Source of the DNA: Mycoplasmopsis pullorum
Lineage (GTDB): Bacteria; Bacillota_I; Bacilli_A; Mycoplasmatales; Metamycoplasmataceae
Reading direction: 5' to 3'
Assembly: GCF_001900245.1 (NCBI RefSeq)
Contig: NZ_CP017813.1
Span: forward strand, 806,001-870,000
DNA: 64,000 bases
Below the pieces are notes generated by a model. That model was not told the DNA's origin and searched no databases. It saw only the letters and a program-made list of their open reading frames with translations. Of the stretch, positions 11,656 to 23,660 are shown piece after piece. How positions within the stretch are numbered: position 1 is the first letter of the stretch; each line of letters starts with the position of its first letter. The position numbers and the translations under genes are program-made.

Positions 11656-12822
11656 CTAAGGACACAAAATTTTTATTTTAAAAAACAGAGATTCAATTGA
11701 ATATACTGTTTTAGGTTTAAAAACTTGATATTTTATCTTAGAAACGATTGACTCTGCTTCGCAAGTGTAATTATTAATATAACATGAAATGTTGTTTTTA
11801 TAATTGTTAATAAAGGATTGAATTTGTCTGATTTTCGAACTAGGAATTAAGCTTTGATACTGCACAATAAAATTCTTCAAATATTTAATAATTTGTTGTA
11901 TGTCTCTATTTTTAAGTAATTTCTGAAATGTTTGAGTGAGCTTAAAATTGTGCTTTTGTTCAATTTTACTAATTCAGTGACGATTTGATTTATAATGTGT
12001 TTCGTTTTTACGAAACAGCAACAAATCAAAAAATGCTTTAGTAAAATGAAATGAATCAAGAATATGTTTTGCTCCTAAGCTGTGTGCGATTTTCTTAAAC
12101 ACACGAGCATTATCGGATAAAACATTAATTTGATTAATATTAGACGCATAATGACTAATTTGTTTTTGTAATTCTGTGACGAACTCATGATGCGTTTTGA
12201 ATTGATTTAATCGATAAATGTGAATTTTGGTTTTAATTATTTCATTGCTGTGACAATTCAAAAACTTAAAATAGACCAAACGAAAAGCAACTAATTGATT
12301 ATTTTTGTTAATAACGACCGTCTTATAAAAATCATCAAGATGAATATCAATGTTCACCTTGTGCTGAATTCCTGCTTTAGATTTCAAAGAATTTTGTGTT
12401 TGTGAGAATTTTTCATATTGAGCAATTAATTTCTTTTTACTCATATATAAAAATGATCGTGACGGAACATTACAAATCAAATTCAACGACGAAAGATTTG
12501 CATTAGCTAAAAAAGTCGAGCACAAGGTTTCATAAACAAATGCTCGATCATATTTTTCAGCACTAATTCAGGCCAAATTTGGAATTGGAATATACTTAAA
12601 AACTTTGTTTTTACCATTGATTTTTTGACTATAACAATAGATTGTAAAAACGTATTTTTGATTAAATGAAATAATTTCTTTTTCTCTTTTACAATGAAAA
12701 TAAATCTTATTTTGAATCCTTTGTTTTGATTCATAAAACTCTTTTTGCATTTGATTTCATGTCGCAACAGTGAAGCAATTTATTCTCTCATATTGTAAGG
12801 TTGAATTAAGTTTAGTTCACAT
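11656..12822 (-). CDS. ISLre2-like (UPF0236) DDE transposase
   Basis: This 388-aa protein starts at ATG 12822 and reads through several UGA Trp codons. The C-terminal half has the family pattern of a DDE transposase: HLDDFYKTVV (first Asp region), NVLSDNARVFKKIA (second Asp), then GAKHILDSFHFTKAF, which matches the LDxFHxxK motif of ISLre2/UPF0236 proteins. It is shorter than typical members (about 450 aa). I could not define terminal inverted repeats around it. It stands at the argG-side end of the accessory region, so it may be a lone IS or the element's own recombinase. Confidence 0.7.
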
Positions 12823-12851
12823 ATATTAATTTTATTAAAAAAGCGACAAAT

Positions 12852-12886
12852 AAAAAACTGAAGTTGTCTTTTAGGACACTTCAGTC
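12852..12886 (-). terminator. Terminator at the end of the left-arm transcript
   Basis: Read on the minus strand, CTGAAGTGTC and GACAACTTCAG form a stem followed by TTTTTT. It follows the membrane-protein gene ending at 13002 and separates the left arm from the transposase gene. Confidence 0.75.
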
Positions 12887-13001
12887 ACAAACGAATTATA
12901 TTTTCTAATTACTTCTTTTTTATTTTTTAATTTTGTTTATGTTTTTTAATAGGAACATATTAACCTATGCTATAGGTGTATAAGTTATAAATTTAGAGTT
13001 T

Positions 13002-13502
13002 TTATTTTGCTTTTTTGGTTAATTCTTTGAAAATGTTTCACTGATGAATAAAATAAGCAATTAAAGCAAAAAATATTGATGTTACTGCTAAGATAATGTT
13101 TATTCGCATCAAGGTTTTAATATCTTGTGATGCGACTATAAACAATGTATTTACTTGTGAATTTAAAACGAATGCATGAACAAAAGCAATCATTCCAACT
13201 AAAAATAATAAAGATAAAATAACTGCGATAATAATTTTTGGCTTCTTGCCATTTAAAATTACTGAAACGATTAAGAAACTGATCAAAGGAATAGTGACAA
13301 AGGCGATTATTTTATAGTTAACTTTCATAAATGCATAAGTTAAAATTCAAATCATAAACATAATTGAATAGAATAAGCATGATGGAATTGCAAAAAGATA
13401 AAATTGTCTTAAGATTCCCAACACACCACTTTTAATTCCTCTAAAGATACTTCTTTTTGGTTTTGTTTGTTCTTTTTCGATTTTTATACCTCCTGTTCGC
13501 AT
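13002..13502 (-). CDS. Hypothetical membrane protein at the end of the left arm
   Basis: A protein of about 160 aa with four hydrophobic segments (around residues 30-52, 60-78, 87-108 and 128-150). No family was recognised. The only ATG upstream (13500-13502) lies about 12 bases or less from possible -10 boxes (TATAAT 13507-13512) and has no ribosome-binding site. In contrast, a perfect AGGAGG at 13489-13494 points to an ATC codon at 13479-13481, so the real start may be non-canonical. The gene has its own operator-like palindrome upstream and is the last gene before the left-arm terminator. Confidence 0.6.
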
Positions 13503-13506
13503 CAAT

Positions 13507-13543
13507 ATTATAAACTTTTTTCATAATATATGGAAACGTTTTC
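13507..13543 (-). promoter_or_regulatory. Promoter with degenerate copy of the element palindrome
   Basis: On the plus strand, TGGAAACGTTTTC (13531-13543) is a degenerate form of the TGGAAATAATTCCA palindrome found at seven other promoters of the region. TATATT adjoins it and TATAAT lies at 13507-13512 (minus strand). Confidence 0.5.
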
Positions 13544-13566
13544 TGAATATATTGAAATTTTGTCGT

Positions 13567-16500
13567 TTATTTTTTTGAGTCGATGGCGAGTTTTAATTTG
13601 TTTAAGTATGTGTTATTTTCGCTTTCAAACTTGAAATTACTAATTCTAACAATTGGATAATTTTTTGATCTAATAAAATCATTCTTTTTCTTTTGATCTA
13701 ACATGTCTTCAAAACTTTCGGAATTTGCTGTATCGTCTAAACTAATTCCGACTAAAAAGTTTTGAGTTTTCTTATCTAAAATGGCTAAATCGATTGGATA
13801 AGAACCAATTGCATAATTGGGGACAATTTCGATACGATTAGCGAAATCTTGTGCTTTAATTCAATCAATTACTTCTATTTCAAAGTAACTTTTCTTCTTT
13901 TGATCTTGTTTTTCAAGTTCTAAAATTGTGTAATTCTTCTTTGCTGTGGTACTTAAATCTAAAAACTTAAGTCATTCCTTAAAAGTTACTAAATTGATGT
14001 TGTTATTTGGTATGACATTTTCATTATTGATTGATTTAACCACAATTAACTTGTCTTTTGCTCGTGTAATAGCAACATTTAACGCATTACGTCCATTTCC
14101 GGTACCGATGTAGGTGCTTGAAAGTTTTGCGTCACTTGTGTATCCAATTGAAACAATTACAATATCAGCTTCATCGCCTTGAATATTTTCTAAATTACGC
14201 AATAAAATACCGTCTTCAAGTTTTTCAAAGAGTTTTGGTTCACTTTTAGCGATTAAACTACGAATATAATCTTGCTGTTTACGATTAAAAGTCAAAATAA
14301 TCATCGATTTGTTTTCGACAAGATATTTTTTGGCTAATTCGATCACTTTTTTAGCTTCAACATCATTTTTATTGTCTTTTCAAGTTCCTTTAGTGTTATA
14401 AACTAGGATCGAATCTAAATCTGATGCGTTAAAATAATCTAATCCCTTGAGTCGACTTTCATAAAATTCTTTTGATGAGAAGAGAATTAATTCCGATGCA
14501 TTACTACGGTAATTCATTTCTAAGAAAAATTTTGGTAAATTATTTTGTAATGCTCAATCTAAAATCGAAACAACCTTGTCCACGCTGTACTCGTCTTCAA
14601 TTTCATTGTCCCTCTTGTTGAATCAGTTAGTTGGTTGCATTTGTTGAGTGTCACCAGCGATGATGACTTTGTCCGCAAGCGAAACAAATGGTAGAGCTTT
14701 TTCAAGGAAAATTTGAGATGACTCATCAAAAATAATGTAGTCAAAATGATCCTTTTCAAAATCGATGAAATTGGCCAAAATTTCAGGAGTACCAACAAAA
14801 ATATTGTAGATTTCTTTTAAAAGGTCTTTATATTTATTTACAAACAATGACGGAGTGGTTTCAGCACGTGAAATCTTACCTAAAAAGGTATTAACCACCA
14901 CGTTATTGGACTCATTTTGCTTGTACGCTTCAAGTTTTTTGCGTGCAGTGAGCGACACGCGTTTAGACATGTTTTCTAATTGCTCCGGTGTGGTATTTTG
15001 GTTATTTTTATTATCAATAAAATCACGATATTCATTTTCTAATAGGTCAAATTTGCGTAAGGTATTAAAGTTGATTATCGATCCAATTGTAATGAAGTCC
15101 TTAAGGTCAAAATTGCTTAAATTACCTTTAAATAAGTTCTTAATAGCTTTTGCTTTACGACATTTAACGCGAAATTCTTTGCTGTATTTTAGTGGTGTTA
15201 AACTCTTATACCATTGATTATCATGTTGATTTAATCTTTGACTTAAATGTTTTTTCTTGATTGGATTTTTACTATCGTAAATTTGAGCATAAGTTTTTAG
15301 CTCATTTCGTGTATTAAAATTGTTTTCAAATAACGAATAAAAAAGTTTAATATCTTCTAAATGTCGCTCAATGTCCCCAGCTTTTTTGATTCGAAAATAA
15401 GCTCGTAAGTCCTTTTTAGGGGACGAAATCAAATCTTGTTTGGCCTCAAAATAATTTGTTTCAATAGTCTTGAAAAATTTTTCTTCGTTTTTTGGTATCA
15501 ACACATTATCATTGACACTTCGAATCTGATTATAAAATTCATAGAGTGGTTTATAAAAGTAGGTTTTTTCGTACTTAGTTGATTTATTTGACTCGAAAAA
15601 CTGAAAAACTAAATTTGAGTACTTACCAAGACGCTTGAGCACTACATCCAAAGCAACTTTTTTCTGTGAAATAAAGAGTGCTCGCTTATTATTTTCCAAA
15701 ATATTGACAAGGATGTTGGCGATGGTTTGACTCTTACCTGTCCCAGGCGGACCAACAATCACAGCTGAGTTGGACAAGGAACCAACAATTGCCTTTTCTT
15801 GTGTTAAATCGGTTGACATAATCCGAATTAATTTTGATTTTTCAACTACATCATTTATTACTTGATGTTCGTGATTAACTAAATAATCGTTTTGAATCAA
15901 GTTATCAATTTTTTTACTGATAATTAGGTTATAAAGTGCTTCACGTAAAGTATTCCCTAGGGGATGACAAACGATTAAAGCGACTCCAGGTTTAATTTCT
16001 AAGGTTGAAAAAATCTCTTGTTCGGAATTCTTAATGTATTCCTTAAGTGGTGCGATAAACTCAATATCATCGTCAAAATTTAAGTTTTTTGCTTCTTTTT
16101 TAAAGGTTTCGAGCGTTTTATCAACCGCATCTTTAAGCGAGTTATTATCAAAACTCTCTAAATTTGGTAAAGCATTATTTGTGACTTTATTTAACGCATA
16201 AAGCAATTTTTCATTAAAGATAACGGAATTTTCACGCGAGCTAAACACTACTTTGTTGCGTCGAATTGAAACGTTAATTGGTTTAAGTAAAAGCGGAGCA
16301 TAAAAAGAAAAATCCGCACCATTTGAATACTTAATAAAGCATGAACCAATAAAAAGCGGTCACATACCAGTTTCAGTATAAATTTCTTGTATTCGATTAA
16401 TATGTTCTTTTCATTCTTTATAAAATGATGAGTTTTTATTATTAATTTTTTCGACGAATGACTCTATATTTGAATCAAAATCGCTTTTTAATAGGTTTAA

Positions 16501-16812
16501 ATCTTTTTTAGTGATTTTAGTGTTTGTTTCTTGTGATCATTTAAGTAAAGTGTCTAAGTTTTGACAATCACTCGCTTTAATGGTCGCGTTTCTTTCTTCT
16601 GGAGATTCTAGTTCGTATTCAAAATCTTTACTATTGAAAATATTTTTGACTTCTTTTTTTGGTAGGATTTTTAACAAATCCTGATTTATTTTAGATGTGT
16701 GATAAAAAATAGCATTATCACCTTTAGATTGAATATCGAGCAAATTATTAAGTAATTTTTGATATTTCGCATCGATATTAATCAAGTTTTGTGTCTTTTT
16801 AAAAAGAGCCAT
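13567..16812 (-). CDS. Superfamily 1 DNA helicase with C-terminal Vsr/PD-(D/E)XK-like nuclease domain
   Basis: This 1081-aa protein contains SF1 (UPF1/DNA2-like, DUF4011-type) motifs: Walker A GPPGTGKSQT near residue 352, Walker B DYIIFDESSQ near 692, GDTQQMQP near 717, EMNYRS near 764 and VAITRAKDKLIVV near 915. The last 100 residues (FEIEVIDWIKAQ..., YPIDLAILDKK..., LVGISLDD, FIRSKNYPIVRISNFKF) resemble the Vsr-like endonuclease domain that ends many such helicases. AGGAGG precedes the ATG. It is in the same minus-strand run as the secretion genes, 67 bases after a membrane-protein gene. It could process element DNA or act in defence. Confidence 0.85.
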
Positions 16813-16879
16813 TTATCCTCCTTTTTTGGTTGCTTTAAAATTAAAAATAACTAAATTAGTTCAAATTAAGTCCAAAATA

Positions 16880-17836
16880 TTACTTTTTAATCATTTTTCG
16901 AATAAATTTTCACAAAAGGATTGCCAAAGGAATTAATGCGATAATTGACAAAATCACATAACCAATAAAATATCTACGGTTTAAAATGTTTTTCCGCTCA
17001 TCAACTAATTTTTCAATTTGATAAAAATCTTCTTGGAATGTCGCAACAATTAGTTTGTTTTTGTAATTGATAATGAGTTTTCACATTACGATAAATGCAC
17101 TAAAAATGATAATAATTAATAAATTAATCAAGCTAAAGGTGTTCAAATTACCAAAACTTTGGAATAACATTTGTGAAATATTTAGTTGAATATGATAATT
17201 TCCATCAACGGAACCTGCATCAATTACCGTATGACGCAATAAATAAACGATTAACGTGAATAAACCATAAAAAGTGACTACATAAGCTAAAATTCAATTA
17301 AGGTGTAATTGCAATAAATTCAATTTCTTATATTCTTTGTAGAATAGTGCACTGGTACCATTGTAAAATTGTTGTTTTCCATCTTCACGTAGTGAAATTA
17401 ATAGTCGTTTGATAAAACGATATTTCAAACTAAAATGGACAAGTGAAAACAACGAAATTAATAAAATCAACGGTAAAAGAAATTTTAAATTGGTCATACC
17501 AAAAAATGTATTTTCTAGCAATTTAGCGATTCAACATCCAATCAAAATGCCGCTAGTAATTAAAAATGAGAGCGAAATTAAGATCAAGAGTAATGACGTT
17601 TTACGCTGTAAATTAACGATTCCAATGACATAAGAGAGATTTTGTGGTACGAGTTTTTTTGGAATTTGTCCCTCTGAATTGTCTTGAGTGTCCCCTGGGA
17701 CAGTTGAGTTGTGCGAGTTGCTCATGTTGAGACTATTTTGCACAACTGAATTGACTACGTTGGTTGTTTGTAGCGGTGCGGAATCACTTTTGTTATTGCT
17801 TTTGAATTTTCAAAATGTAGTAGGATTAAATTTCAT
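16880..17836 (-). CDS. Conjugation-operon membrane protein
   Basis: This 318-aa protein has an N-terminal soluble region of about 75 residues rich in Asn, Ser and Gln. At least four membrane segments follow (around residues 83-103, 108-128, 182-203 and 228-250, with another near the C-terminus). AAAGGAGGAAG precedes the ATG. It lies 15 bases after the VirB4 stop, so it is part of the secretion operon. The position and topology suit a type IV channel component, but no family motif is visible. Confidence 0.72.
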
Positions 17837-17851
17837 CTTCCTCCTTTTGTG

Positions 17852-20281
17852 TTAGTGTGTTTTGGAACTTAATTGTGTAAAAAATAAATCTTCTTCATAA
17901 TCGTTATATAAAAACGAAATCGGATATTTGTCGGTATCATCGCACATGAATAAAGCTTCCCCTTGGTGTGCGTTGTTGACGTAATTTTGCTCTCATTCTA
18001 GCAGTTTCGAATCGTTTGATAAAGAGTTATTAAAACTCTCTAAATCGTCACGATTAACCTTTAAAATGAACTTATATTGCGTTTGTTCGAGCAATTGTTT
18101 GGTCTTACTTTCCATTTCCTTATTCAAAGTAAAATCCTTAAAGGACTGCGTTCCTAAAATTAGGAGTCCCCAGTATTTCCGCAAGGTCTTGATTAAGTCA
18201 AATAAGAAATCGACTAATAGCACTCCGGCAGCTCCACCAAGGAACTTATGCATCTCATCGACTACAATTACAATTGCTCTTCATTTATTTTGTTGCTCCA
18301 TTCCAAAGGTTTTAAGATTGTATTTTAAGTTTTCGATAACTGAATAAGAAATTTGATAAATCAAAAGATAAAATAAAATACTTGTTTCCTTAGTTGGAAT
18401 CCCGCCGGTTTTAGCTAATAATTGTTGCATGTTATATGAAACTAGAGTACTTTCAATTTCAAAACTATCATAGGTGTTAAAAAATTCAAAGTCACCGTTG
18501 TCGGCGAAATTGTGGTGTAAAAACCGCAACACACCTTTACGTTGTTCTTCGCTATAGAATGAAAAGTCAAAATCGGATAAAACTTCTAAATTAATCACTT
18601 TTAAGACGTCAATAACGTCTTGAATGCGAATTTGGTCTAATTGCGATAAGTCCGCTTCCGCTTCATAGTATCCTTTTTCCTTAAAAATTCATTTAATGGT
18701 TCGTTCAATTAATTCCAAATCGATATTTTCTAAATTCGGATCGATTAACTTAAATAGACCATTTAAGAATTTAATCTTATAGTTGATTAATTGTTTAATT
18801 GGTGTTGGGATAATTTGGTTGGTATTTGGATCTTGGTACAACTCTGGTTTAATTTCAAGTACATTCATCTTAAAATTGAGCGGATCGGATAAATCGACTA
18901 CCGAACCACCATTTTCTAAGGTTAATTTGGTATAGTCATTGTTAGGATCGATTAAGAAAATCGAATCACCTTTACTACTATGATAATTAATGAACTTTTT
19001 AATTGCGGTGGTTTTTCCTGAACCGGTTTTTCCGATGAAAAACATTGATGAGCTCATCCGTTTTTCGCTTTTAAGCATGTTATCAAAAAATAACACACCA
19101 CCATCATTACGATTACGACCGAGGATTAAATAGTTTTTATCATTAAAGTATGATGATAAAAATGCTCACGAACGCGCAATGTTGTAGGTTGAGAATGTAT
19201 GAACGCTTTGGTTCAGATCAAAAAGCGTTTGAAGTGTAAAATGTTTGTACAAGTCACCTTGTTCGTATTTAGACACATTAATTAAGACTCCATTTTTCTT
19301 TGCTTCGAAAATCACTTTATTGCGAATTGCTCGCAACTCGGCTAAATCGTGTGATGAAATACAACCGATGAAATTACAATCAAAAAACCCAAGTTTGTAT
19401 TGAGCATTCTCATTGATTAAATTTTGCAAGGCTTGTTGTTCAATTCCAATTTCCGATGCTTCAGTATCTTTATTAGTTTCATCCATTTCATAGCGTAAGA
19501 TCCGCGAAACCTTATTTAACATCTTGATTTTGCTTTCTTCATCTAACTCAAGATATTCAATGATAAAGTTAGTGTTAATTTTTTGTGTTCCGACGCTGTT
19601 GTAATACATGAAATCAAACAAGAATGAATCTGACAAAATCGATTGAAAGTCTTCGATACGGAAGCATCAAAGATATTTATCGTTGATTTTAATATAGTCA
19701 CTAAATTCTTCCATCTGTACACTTTGCTTAAATGGTTGCAAAGCTAAAAAATGAAATACTTTTTCAATTTCACCGGCATCTTTAATTTGTTGAATGTGTA
19801 AATTCGCACTTTGGAATAAATCTTCTTTTTCGCGGATTCAAAATGAATAAGATTCTTTAGTGTTAATTTCGGCTAAAATGTAGTATTTGTTAATTAATTC
19901 TTCATTACTGGATTCTAAAGTCTCAATATCACTAATGACCGAGTCAAAATATTTGATTTTATTCTCTAAGATTTTTTTCTCACTCACACTCCGCGGAGCT
20001 GAGTTGTATTGAGCAATCACTGATTCAATTACAGTTTTTAATTTTTGTTTATTTTCTTTTAAATCATTTTCGAAATTGATTTTCAAAATCTTAAATTTTC
20101 ATAATTTGAGTGACTTAAATAAGTTATGAATGTTTTTAATAAATTCTTCTTGTGTATGTGTGTCAAACGACCAAAAATTGAGTCCTTGTAAGTCGAATAA
20201 AACATATTTTTTGTTATCAATTTCAATGGTTCCATCATCATTGATGGAACTAATGTTAATAATTGGATTATTTATTTTCAT
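17852..20281 (-). CDS. VirB4/TraE-type type IV secretion ATPase
   Basis: This 809-aa protein is the ATPase that energises conjugative type IV secretion. Walker A FIGKTGSGKTTAIKKF lies near residue 410, followed by IDPNNDYT, and Walker B VIVVDEMHKF near 670, followed by TLRKYWGLLILGTQS, the arrangement of VirB4/TraE/TraC proteins. The N-terminal 400 residues are the usual substrate/membrane-associated part. Length is normal. Its ATG lies inside the end of the upstream two-helix gene, giving tight coupling. Mycoplasma ICEs carry a homologous TraE gene; here the usual partner TraG/VirD4 is not seen. Confidence 0.93.
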
Positions 20282-20570
20282 AACTTCATTTTCTCTTTTT
20301 AATTTTGAAAATTAACATTTGATATAAATACACGTATAAGCGTTTGGACTCTTTTTTAAAGAAAAATAGCACCACAAAGATGATTCCAATTAAAACTTGT
20401 CACTTGAGTGCACCAATGATTCAATCAAAAAAGACGGTAGTTGAAAAATAAGTCGCGACTCAAATCAACAATGACAAAAGAGCAAACAGACCAATAAAGA
20501 TTGTGTCTCTTAAATTAATTCCTTTTAAGAGTGAAATATTTTTACTTGATAATTTTCTTGGTTGTAACAT
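20268..20570 (-). CDS. VirB3/PrgI-like small membrane protein
   Basis: The 100-aa protein has two membrane helices (about residues 21-40 and 50-70) and a basic N-terminus, MLQPRKLSSKNI. AAGGAG precedes the ATG. It overlaps the VirB4 gene by 14 bases. A short two-helix protein directly before virB4 is the standard place of VirB3 or PrgI, so I infer that role from context and topology. No sequence motif proves it. The UGA near the end is Trp; the stop is TAA at 20268. Confidence 0.7.
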
Positions 20571-20589
20571 CTAACTCCTTTAGTTGTTT

Positions 20590-21069
20590 TTAAAATTCAT
20601 AAAGATAGACATTATTTGTCATTTCTTTAGTCGTTTCTTTCTTGAGTTCTTTAACTAATAAATCAAAAAAATGACTTAGAAATTCACAAATAATGTATCT
20701 TTGTGCTTTTTGGATTATTTTTTTGGTCACTTTGGTATTTCTGTTATTTAATGTGTAATTATGAAATTGATAATATTGAATTTGTAATTTGTTTTGACTT
20801 GCACTTTGTTCGATGTTATTTTGCTCGAATAAATTAATAATGCGGTGAATGTTGTTTCGCTTATTTAACTTCATCGAACTTAAGTCCTTAATTGTTCGTT
20901 CTTCAAAATCAAAGATAAACGACGTGACATAATCATTAGCTAAATCATAATAATCAAGTGTTTGGAATTGTTTTAAACTGCGGTGTTTGGACAATGTTTT
21001 TCTCACCAAAGTCTTAATTTTTTGATTATTTAATCATTTAATTAAACTTTTAAGTAATTTTTGTTCCAT
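20590..21069 (-). CDS. Small soluble protein of an element-specific paralogous family (member 1)
   Basis: This 159-aa protein has no membrane segment. Its N-terminus (LLKSLIKWLNNQK) and C-terminal AQRYIICEFLSHFFDLLVKE match a pattern shared with the neighbouring gene and with three full-length genes and one fragment in the right arm (39922-43132). The shared pattern is L-L-x-x-I/W...W near the start and a Y-x-I-x-x-F-L-x-x-F-x-x-x-F-x-x-E segment near the end. AAGGAG precedes the ATG. Function unknown; it is embedded between secretion genes. Confidence 0.7.
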
Positions 21070-21088
21070 TCTAACTCCTTTAAATTCA

Positions 21089-21553
21089 CTATTTACCACT
21101 CATTAGAGAACATTGCAATCAAAAATGTTCAATAAAACGTGTTAAAAAATGCTTAATTAAAACTTCTTCACAAATCTTTAGTTGTGCATTTTGATCTTCA
21201 TATTCAAAACAATCATCTAAATCCTTAAGATTTAAAATCTGAGCAATTGCTAATTTATCAAGAGCTTGAACTTTAAGAGTTTTTGCTGTGTTATTCACGC
21301 AAAGAATCGCAATTTTTGAGATTAAATATTTATCTTCATCAACTAATTGACGAACTTGTTTGGTCGTAAGTTTGGAATTATCTTTTTTTAAATAATCTTT
21401 AACTACGTCAATGTATTTTTCAGCAGCTAATGAGAAGCGAATATTACGATAATGATCATATTGAAGCGACTGCAGAATCAACTGAATTGCTCATTTTAAT
21501 TGATTACGTTTTTCTCACGATTCAATTTTCTCTAATAATGTTTCCTTTGACAT
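21089..21553 (-). CDS. Small soluble protein of the paralogous family (member 2)
   Basis: This 154-aa protein begins MSKETLLEKIESWEKRNQLK, which lines up with MKFTKKQALNLLEKWEQEEK of the right-arm copy at 39922. It ends with the EEVLIKHFLTRFIEHFW segment typical of the family. It has no transmembrane segment and no known domain. It lies 15 bases downstream of the VirB6-like gene and 19 bases upstream of member 1, with AAGGAG before the ATG. It is probably a cytoplasmic accessory of the element. Confidence 0.7.
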
Positions 21554-21568
21554 AAACTCCTTTAATTG

Positions 21569-23614
21569 TTATTTTTTCTTGGTTGCTTTAACTTTTTTTT
21601 GTGTTTTACTTTGAGCTTCATTTTGAGCTTCATTTTGGGCTTTTGGTATACTGCTTGAGTCGACTACTTTTTTAGTGCTAGCTTTTGCTTTAACTTTTGC
21701 TTCAGCTTTATCGACTTTAGATGCGTCACTTTCACTTGTTGCTTTAGCTTTGGTATCACTTTTTTTGGTTTTGGTTGCTTTGTCACTCTTATCGCTTGTG
21801 TCTGCTTGAACTTTGACGGTGACTTTTTGGCCTTTTGTTCCTTTTTTACTTTTATCTTCATCAGGGTTTTTCAAGTTCGCAATATTTTTATTAATTTCTT
21901 CTAATTTTTCAATTAACAAGACAATATCTGATTTTGTTGTTCCTTGAATCTCACCAGTTTGATTTTTCGCGTTTTTGGTATTTTGAGCTTTATTTTTATC
22001 TGGCTTATCATTTTTGGATTTGTCAAAATATTCAATTTTTTCTTTTTGTTTCATACTCAACTCATCAGTTTGAGTATTGGTATTCTTATCGATTAACTTA
22101 GTTTCATCTTTAATTGATGCTGTTTTGGATAATTTCGACGAATTAGTTGCTTGTGCTTTGTTAATTAACTCATTTGAATCTACTTCTGACGCTTTTGCTT
22201 TGCGAGTCGTTTTTGGTTTGACTACCTTAGTTGGTGTAGTCGCTACTTGTGTTGAATCTGACACAACTGCGGGATTAATTTGAGTTTGAGACAACTCTTG
22301 TGCTTTGCTCTTACGGTTTTTTAGAGCTGTTGAATTGGTTAATTTCTGTGTATCAGTCTTGGTTGCATTAATCTTTTGTGTTCTACCATCGCTAATGGTT
22401 CGCTTATTTTCATTCTTAAGAGTACTTTTTGCTTTAGCATCGACTTCAGTCTCCTTGCTCTTAATTTGCGGTTTGCGGTTCTTAAATTTCTTAATTCCAC
22501 CTTTAACAGCACGAATTGGATTCATTTTTTTCATAAATGCAAATGATGGTGATTGTGTCGGCGGGTCAAGTTCTAAACCAAAATGCATGATGATTTTATC
22601 CAAAAACTTAAACGAACTCGTCATATATGAATAAGCAAAAAATAAGAATAACAATAACTCAGTAAATCAAGCAAAAGGTTTAACAAAACTGGCTGATTTG
22701 ACCAAAATCTCATCGTTGAATTGAAAAGCAAAATTAATTGTAACTGCGAAAAACGAATAAACAAACGAGACTCCGACGAAATAAGCGAAATGTCCAAAAT
22801 AGTTTTTAATTCAATTTTTAAAATGAATATCATCTTCTCGCATAATCGAGGGGATAATAATCGGTAGGGAAATTGTTTTTCATCAAATTTGTTGAATTAC
22901 TTGAATGATAGTATTTAAACACACCACCAAAAATGTGATCGTACCAAGAGCAAATAATGTTGCTTTAACAATTAAGACCACTCCGGAACCATCTTTTCAG
23001 TTATCAAAATAGTCTTTTTCAATTTTTAAGAATAAATCATTATTTTTTCCGTTAATTGTGTATTCTATCTTGCTATTTCATCATGTTTTTTCATCATTAG
23101 TTCACTCATCTCACAAACCGGCTTTGTGTCATACAATTTTCATTAATGACGAATTGAAAATTTCTTCTCTCGCAATTGATCCATTTTCAGCTTTGGTAAT
23201 GCTTGAAATAAGTCAAAAAATTCCATTTGCTGCTAGATTCAAGGTATAAACGGTAAATGGAGTTAAGACAAAAATAAGAGCGATAATTGGTATTTTCTTG
23301 AGTGAACGAATTAAATTTCCATATCCATTTTCGCTGTTAGCGTATTTTTTGAGTACAAAAAAGATGATAACCATCAAGACAACAAAACACACAAGTGCAA
23401 GCAATGAATAAATAAATGTAGTGTTATTAAAAGAAATGTCTGATCATTCGGGATTAAGTTTTCCAAATAGAACCAAGTTAACACCTTTTAAAAAGACAGC
23501 TTCAAAAATGGTATTGATTAATAATCCTAAAATTCAGAAAAACCGTACTAAAAACCAAAAGAGATTAAAGAAACCATAAGCTATAAGGTTATAAAGTCAA
23601 GAAAAAAATTTTAA
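21569..23614 (-). CDS. VirB6-like polytopic membrane protein with long Lys/Thr/Ser-rich tail; start unclear
   Basis: About 680 aa. The first 345 residues contain at least six hydrophobic segments and hydrophilic loops, the pattern of VirB6/TrbL channel proteins. The last 340 are a low-complexity, highly basic tail full of Lys, Thr, Ser, Asp and Gln with repeats such as KAKA and NEAQNEAQ. The frame is open from 23638, but no ATG, GTG or TTG precedes the conserved part. AAAGGA at 23616-23621 points to an ATT at 23609 that is out of frame by one within a run of seven T. Either a non-canonical start (for example TTA 23614) or slippage is needed. It is in the secretion operon. Confidence 0.72.
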
Positions 23615-23660
23615 ATCCTTTCTATTTTCGTTTTTTAATTATCAATTAATATTTTCTTTT

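Noticed and set aside
13567-16812. Helicase gene as the missing VirD4/TraG coupling protein
   Set aside because: Its motifs (GDTQQ, NYRS, VAITRAK) are those of SF1 helicases, not of the FtsK/VirD4 family.
22305-22634. Plus-strand ORFs opposite the basic tail of the VirB6-like gene
   Set aside because: They are antisense shadows of a low-complexity Lys/Thr-rich region, with no ribosome-binding site and no domain.
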